Below are positions 59,720 through 64,000 of a DNA stretch of 64,000 bases, piece by piece. A program made the translations under genes and the position numbers. This DNA comes from Piliocolobus tephrosceles (lineage: Eukaryota > Chordata > Mammalia > Primates > Cercopithecidae), in the NCBI RefSeq assembly GCF_002776525.5, contig NC_045439.1:121523548-121587547 (forward strand). Direction: 5' to 3'. The notes under the pieces are model-generated. The model saw only the letters and a program-made list of their open reading frames with translations, made no database searches and was not told the DNA's origin. Position 1 is the stretch's first letter, and the number at the start of each line of letters is the position of its first letter.

Positions 59720-59885
59720 TTGTATGTGGCATGCCAATCCTGGCTCTTTTATCATTTCATTTCATGACTTTAAACCAGTCACTTTGCTCCTCTGACCCCA
59801 GTCTATCTCGTCTACAAAAAAAAAAAAAAAAAAAAAAAGTCTGGGCTAGGTGATTTCTGAGGCTCAGTCTATGATTCATGTTGTA
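59720..59885 (+). mobile_element. MIR: MIR, sense, with a poly-A expansion
   Basis: AATCCTGGCTCTTTTATCAT, AAACCAGTCACTTTGCTCCT, then 24 A (59815-59838) in place of the usual tgtaaaatgg part, then GGGCTAGGTGATTTCTGAGG and CTCAGTCTATGATTCATG match MIR with its 3' extension. Confidence 0.75.
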
Positions 59886-59914
59886 AATAACTTTAGGTCT
59901 GGGCCCCCATATGG

Positions 59915-59936
59915 TGATTGATTGATTGATTGATTT
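59915..59936. repeat. (ATTG)n microsatellite, short
   Basis: Five GATT units in tandem. Confidence 0.9.
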
Positions 59937-60391
59937 GTGGCTCCTATAGCACTGTGAGCAAATATTGGGACTTGGTATTGTTGGATTAATCAAGGAATCA
60001 GTGATTATCTTAGGTGCTTTGTAGTCCTGATTCCTTAGTAGATGGACTCTGATCTAGTGGATTGCCAGATCATGGGCATATTTTCAGAAATTATCTCTGA
60101 AAACAGAAGTTATATTAGTCAGTTGACCCTGTTTTTTCAGGGGAGTCCAAGTTTCTGATGACTCATTTGTGATGAGTAACTTCCCTGAGAAAATGTCCTC
60201 TAGGTAACTATAGATAAATTGAGAGGTGCTGCAGGTTGTTTTTCCTGTACCTAAATTATATAATTTCCATTTTCCAGAAGTTAGAATCAATACCCTGTGG
60301 AAAAAAATCCATTTTATCCAAAGTATTTTATGTTTTATGGCAAACATCTTCCTGTGAGTCACTACCTGGATGTGGTCCAAAGGTGGGAAAT
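59937..60391. other. unassigned non-coding DNA
   Basis: Nothing recognised. Confidence 0.4.
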
Positions 60392-60405
60392 AAAGAAATT
60401 GCCTC
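60392..60405 (+). repeat. 5' target-site duplication of the AluY
   Basis: AAAGAAATTGCCTC, identical to 60712-60725. Confidence 0.97.
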
Positions 60406-60711
60406 AGCCGGGCGCGGTGGCTCACGCCTGTAATCCCAGCACTTTGGGAGGCCAAGGCGGGTGGATCACGAAGTCAGAAGATCGAGACCATCCTGGCTAA
60501 CACAGTGAAACCCCGTCTCTACTAAAAAAAAAAAAAAAAATAGCCGGGCATGGTGGCGGGTGCATGTAGTCCCTGCTACTTGGGAGGCTGAGGCAGGAGA
60601 ATGGCGTGAACCCCAGAGGTGGAGCTTACAGTGAGCCGAGATAGCGCCACCGCACTCCAGCCTGGGCGACAGAGTGGGACTCCATCTCAAAAAGAAAAGA
60701 AAAAGAAAAAG
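60406..60711 (+). mobile_element. AluY: AluY SINE, sense, full length
   Basis: Starts GCCGGGCGCGGTGGCTCACG. AluY-type bases are seen in GAGACCATCCTGGCTAACAC, GAATGGCGTGAACCCC and GGAGCTTACAGTGAGCCGAG. It has a 17-A middle tract (60524-60540), an (A)nG-type tail (60690-60711) and a perfect 14-bp duplication. It is the youngest-looking insertion in the window. An internal polymerase III promoter is expected in the left arm. Confidence 0.96.
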
Positions 60712-60725
60712 AAAGAAATTGCCTC
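60712..60725 (+). repeat. 3' target-site duplication of the AluY
   Basis: AAAGAAATTGCCTC, identical to 60392-60405. Confidence 0.97.
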
Positions 60726-62749
60726 CTCCCTGGGGTGGAAGCTCTAGTTCCAGAAGGCTAGCTCCCACTGAGGATGGCAGACAAGGGAGTAGAGCTACCT
60801 TCAAACGCAGAAGCCCAAACTCCTTTGGGGATATCTGAAAATGCAGTGACAAGGAGCAGACAAGGAGTCTAGCATTTTCTAGACTCCACCCAGAGGGAGA
60901 AAGCTGAAGCCCCTAGGGCCACCCCAGCCAGTAACTGTATAACTCCTCCCCTGACCCTGTGTTTCTACGAGATCCAGAGATCCAAGCTGGCCAGAATCTT
61001 CACAGCTCACTCCCCGCACAGGCACACAGCAGAGGGACGGACTCTCCGCTGTCACATCAGTTAAAACCCAGCCAAGCAGTGGGAATTCTCTGTATTTTGT
61101 TCTATTATTAGAATCCAATTACCATCTGGTGGTAGGCTATAGGGAAGTGCTGTTCTTCTGCATCAGCAAACACACAAGACAGCAAGCAGTTCGTGTGCAA
61201 GCTGGAAGTGTTTAGAGCTTAGAGCAAAAAGTAGAGAAATAATTTTATTTGTACCCAAAGAATCTCATGCCCATTGGGATTCCCTTGGCTTCAGGATACA
61301 CTTATTGAGCTTGACCTTATATAGGAAGGACCTTATTCTGATGTCATGCTGACATTTAAGTTCTGAAACCCCTTGACCAGGCCTAAGTCCATGCATTCAG
61401 GACATCCTTCACTGTGCCTACCTGTTTCCTTCCCTCCTAAAAGCAGCCCAACAACAACTGGACATCAGGCTTTCCTCATGAGGTACGAAGCTGCTGCTTC
61501 AAGAACTACCATCTGAGGCAAGACTGAACAGCCCCTGGCCTTGATATCCATCCTTCTCCCCTTTTCTTGACTCAGGTCCCCATGGTGAGAGAAGCCAGAA
61601 GCTGCTTCGAGGTCAATGATTTGATGGATGCGAAAATATTTCAATGCATGTTTGATGGATATAAATAGTTTGATGGATGTTCAGCCCAAAGGTTCTCTTG
61701 GCCACCCCCTGAGGTGATTTGTTCTACCAAGGCTGGAAAAGAATTTATGCCTAGAATTTCTGCTATGCCATCTGAAACGTCTTTGGATGTTTAATGGAAT
61801 TAGAATAAGGAGAAGTATTGCTGGAGGGATGAAAAAAGAGGATGGGGGAGAAAGTAGGGTCAACATGTCTTCAACTAAGGGACAGAACATATTTATCTCA
61901 GATGTTCTAGATGCCTTGGTGTAAAAGATTCTGTTTCCATCCCTTTTTGCTACTGAAGTTCCTAATTTCACTATTTTTCATTCCTCCCACCCACCCCGCT
62001 TCTTTCCCTCCTTCCATGCAGGTAGGTACACCAGTTGGTGTAAATGGAAAGGCATTGAACAAGGTCAGGAAGCAAAAATCCTATACTCAGTGATCTGCCT
62101 CCAAGCCCATGCTGTCTCTTTGTGGCCAGGGAATTTCTCTGTCCAGATTAGAGACAGATCTAGGGCCTGAAGCAAAGTAGAACTGAGTCCCTTTCCCTTA
62201 GGCCCACCCCCAAGTCTCAGCTCTTTACATACCCCTCCCTACTTTTGTGTATAAGCAAGAAGCAGTACATACAGTGGAGAGAGAGCACAGAGCTTTGGTC
62301 CAACATCTGGAGCAGAGCTGGTAAGCAGCCACCCACACAGCCACCCCGGGCCAGAGCAGCAGCCCCAGACCATCTGATTTCACCTTGAATTTTGTGAATT
62401 ATGCTTGAAAGCTCTTTTTTTCCTTTCACTGGCAGTCAAAATAGGCTTACCAAATATAGCCAGAAATCACAAGTAGCCAAAACATGGTTCAGAAGAATTA
62501 TAAATTTTTATCCCTTTTCTGTTTGAAGGTTTATAGCTGGGCCAAACAGAATCAGGTTAGATTTTTCCCTCAGAACCCTTCGTTTCCCTGTTTGTGTCTT
62601 TGTCCACTTCAAATCACCACTTTCCTCAGATGCACAGGTTCGTCTCATACATATCCTTCTGATGTTAAAATCCTCTCCCACAAAATATTAGCAACTCATA
62701 ATGCTGTGTTTTATAATCAGTTGTGTCTCAATGTTAATGAACTACAACA
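60726..62749. other. unassigned non-coding DNA
   Basis: No dispersed repeat or gene that I can name. Three TTTGATGGAT repeats occur at about 61619-61677. Open frames do not exceed 96 codons. Confidence 0.4.
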
Positions 62750-62980
62750 TTAAGCACAGACTATACATTGGCAATATTATACATTGCCTCAATCATCACA
62801 AAATTTCACAAAGCTGATAATATTATTATTCCTATTTCATACATTAGAAAACTGAAGATCATACACATTAATTGAATTTTCAAAGTCATTTGTCTGGTAA
62901 GCAACAGATGTAGGATTTGAACTTGGGTCTTTCAACTCCAAAGTCCATGCTTGTGCCAAAACAGTATGCTGCTTCTTAAA
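62750..62980 (-). mobile_element. MIR: MIR, antisense
   Basis: TTAAGCACAGACTATACATT, CTCAATCATCACAAAATTTC, TATTATTATTCCTATTTCAT, AGAAAACTGAAGATC, GATTTGAACTTGGGTCTTTC, and TCCAAAGTCCATGCTTGTGC follow the antisense MIR. Confidence 0.8.
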
Positions 62981-64000
62981 GACAAATAGCCTTCGCTTCT
63001 ACAGAGACAGAGAGCTCAAAATGGACAATAGATTTCAGACACTGTTCCAATGCAAATGCACACACAGGGGGCACCTGAGGGATAAACAGCAAACAGAGAG
63101 CACTATTCAAGCTCAAGGCAAACAGTAAAAGTGAGAGGAAGGCAGCATAGGTCATTTAGATTGTGCAGGAAAAAAAATAAATCCTTATCAATTTGTAGCA
63201 AGCATAACAAATCTTTCTCCCTCACTTTTTTGTTTGTTTGTTTTGGTTTGAGATTTTCTTTGCAAATCTCTTTTAACTCAAGAGTTGTACACTGAATACT
63301 TTGAAGAGCTAATCTTCTGAGTCTACAACATAAAGAGAACACAACATATCAACACATAATGGTAGATAGGCAGGACATGGATATTGCATCTGGATGCTCC
63401 AGGTAATTAGCTACTGCCTGCTGTCTGGTGGGAGGAACTGGTAGTCAAAATTAAGCTCAACGTAGTTGAAATGTTTATTTGAGGAATCCACTAAATCCAT
63501 TTAAGATTATCCATATTGATAGTTCGCTTTAAAGGAACAATCTCTTTGTTATAATTACACTTTAAGGACCCATGAGTATAACAGTGTTGGGGTCATGTGC
63601 ATGTGTCCCAAGTGGAGTTCACCATTTGGAGGTTCCTTGTGCTGATGGTCAGGGAGGACCATTATCCCTGCCTGTCAGCATGCCCACACACCATGAAGAG
63701 AAGAGGGTGATTAGGGACAGAGAAAGGAAACTTGCATGATGTTGGCCTAGACTGAGGCTATGTTAAAAAAATAATAATGATCAGTTGTCCTGTTCTTGAC
63801 AAGGCTAATGTAAGGACAAAAAGAATAATGCATAAGCCTTTCCAGATGTAGATTAGTATTCTTTAGAACAAGAGAGTTATTCAAAATAGTTTCTTTATAG
63901 TCAACCCGTGGGTAGTATTTATTTTAGAAAAAAACAAATGTATAGATGTTATTTAGGTCACCTGAGTTAAATAGATTGGGCAATGAAAGATTTGTTAAAT
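62981..64000. other. unassigned non-coding DNA
   Basis: Nothing recognised to the end of the window. A TGTTTGTTTG run lies at 63231-63241 and a GGGGGCACCTG string at 63067-63077. Confidence 0.4.

Noticed and set aside
60466..60852. 128-codon minus-strand frame
   Set aside because: It is the antisense translation of the AluY and its tail.

Overview
The window looks like nuclear DNA of a human or another catarrhine primate. It carries AluJ, AluS and AluY copies, primate-type L1 elements, ERVL-MaLR LTRs (THE1/MST/MLT1), ancient MIR and L2 relics, many microsatellites, and a 400-base N gap typical of a reference assembly. I found no cellular protein-coding exon, tRNA, rRNA, CpG island or CRISPR array that the sequence supports. 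Every long open frame that I can name is a decayed LINE-1 frame. Repeat names come from recognition by eye, and subfamily names are tentative.

Layout. 1-3745: unassigned DNA with MIR relics, a (TA)n/poly-T tract, an AT-rich nested palindrome interrupted by the N gap (2518-3043), and an antisense MLT1-type LTR. 3746-10528: a repeat-poor 6.8 kb stretch with homeodomain-type motifs near 8.98 kb. 10.5-18.9 kb: Alu, MIR and L2 copies. 18.9-22.0 kb: a nested site in which a 5'-truncated L1 sits inside an MST-type LTR that follows an L2 tail; its ORF2 remnant is the longest open frame (551 codons). 22-30.7 kb: MaLR LTRs, microsatellites, an old antisense L1M 3' end, and an antisense THE1/MST LTR with part of its internal region. 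30.7-42.5 kb: mostly unassigned, with a Tigger-like MITE, MIRs, and a diverged 150-bp tandem duplication at 38.35-38.65 kb.

42.54-48.77 kb holds a full-length plus-strand L1 flanked by a 14-bp target-site duplication. 52.80-59.29 kb holds an older, near full-length minus-strand L1 flanked by an 11-12-bp duplication. They form an inverted pair around a 4 kb spacer. The spacer contains an ancient antisense L1M/HAL1-like fragment broken by an LTR-like insert, and two opposed MIR pieces that make a long hairpin. The last 5 kb contain a MIR, an AluY with a clear 14-bp duplication, and another MIR.

The features do not form an operon or pathway. They are layers of independent insertions, and the order of nesting gives their relative ages. 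I see no convincing new biological system. The observations most worth checking are the palindrome at the gap, the wobble-complete hairpin at 51852-51980, the inverted L1 pair, and the 38.35-38.65 kb duplication.
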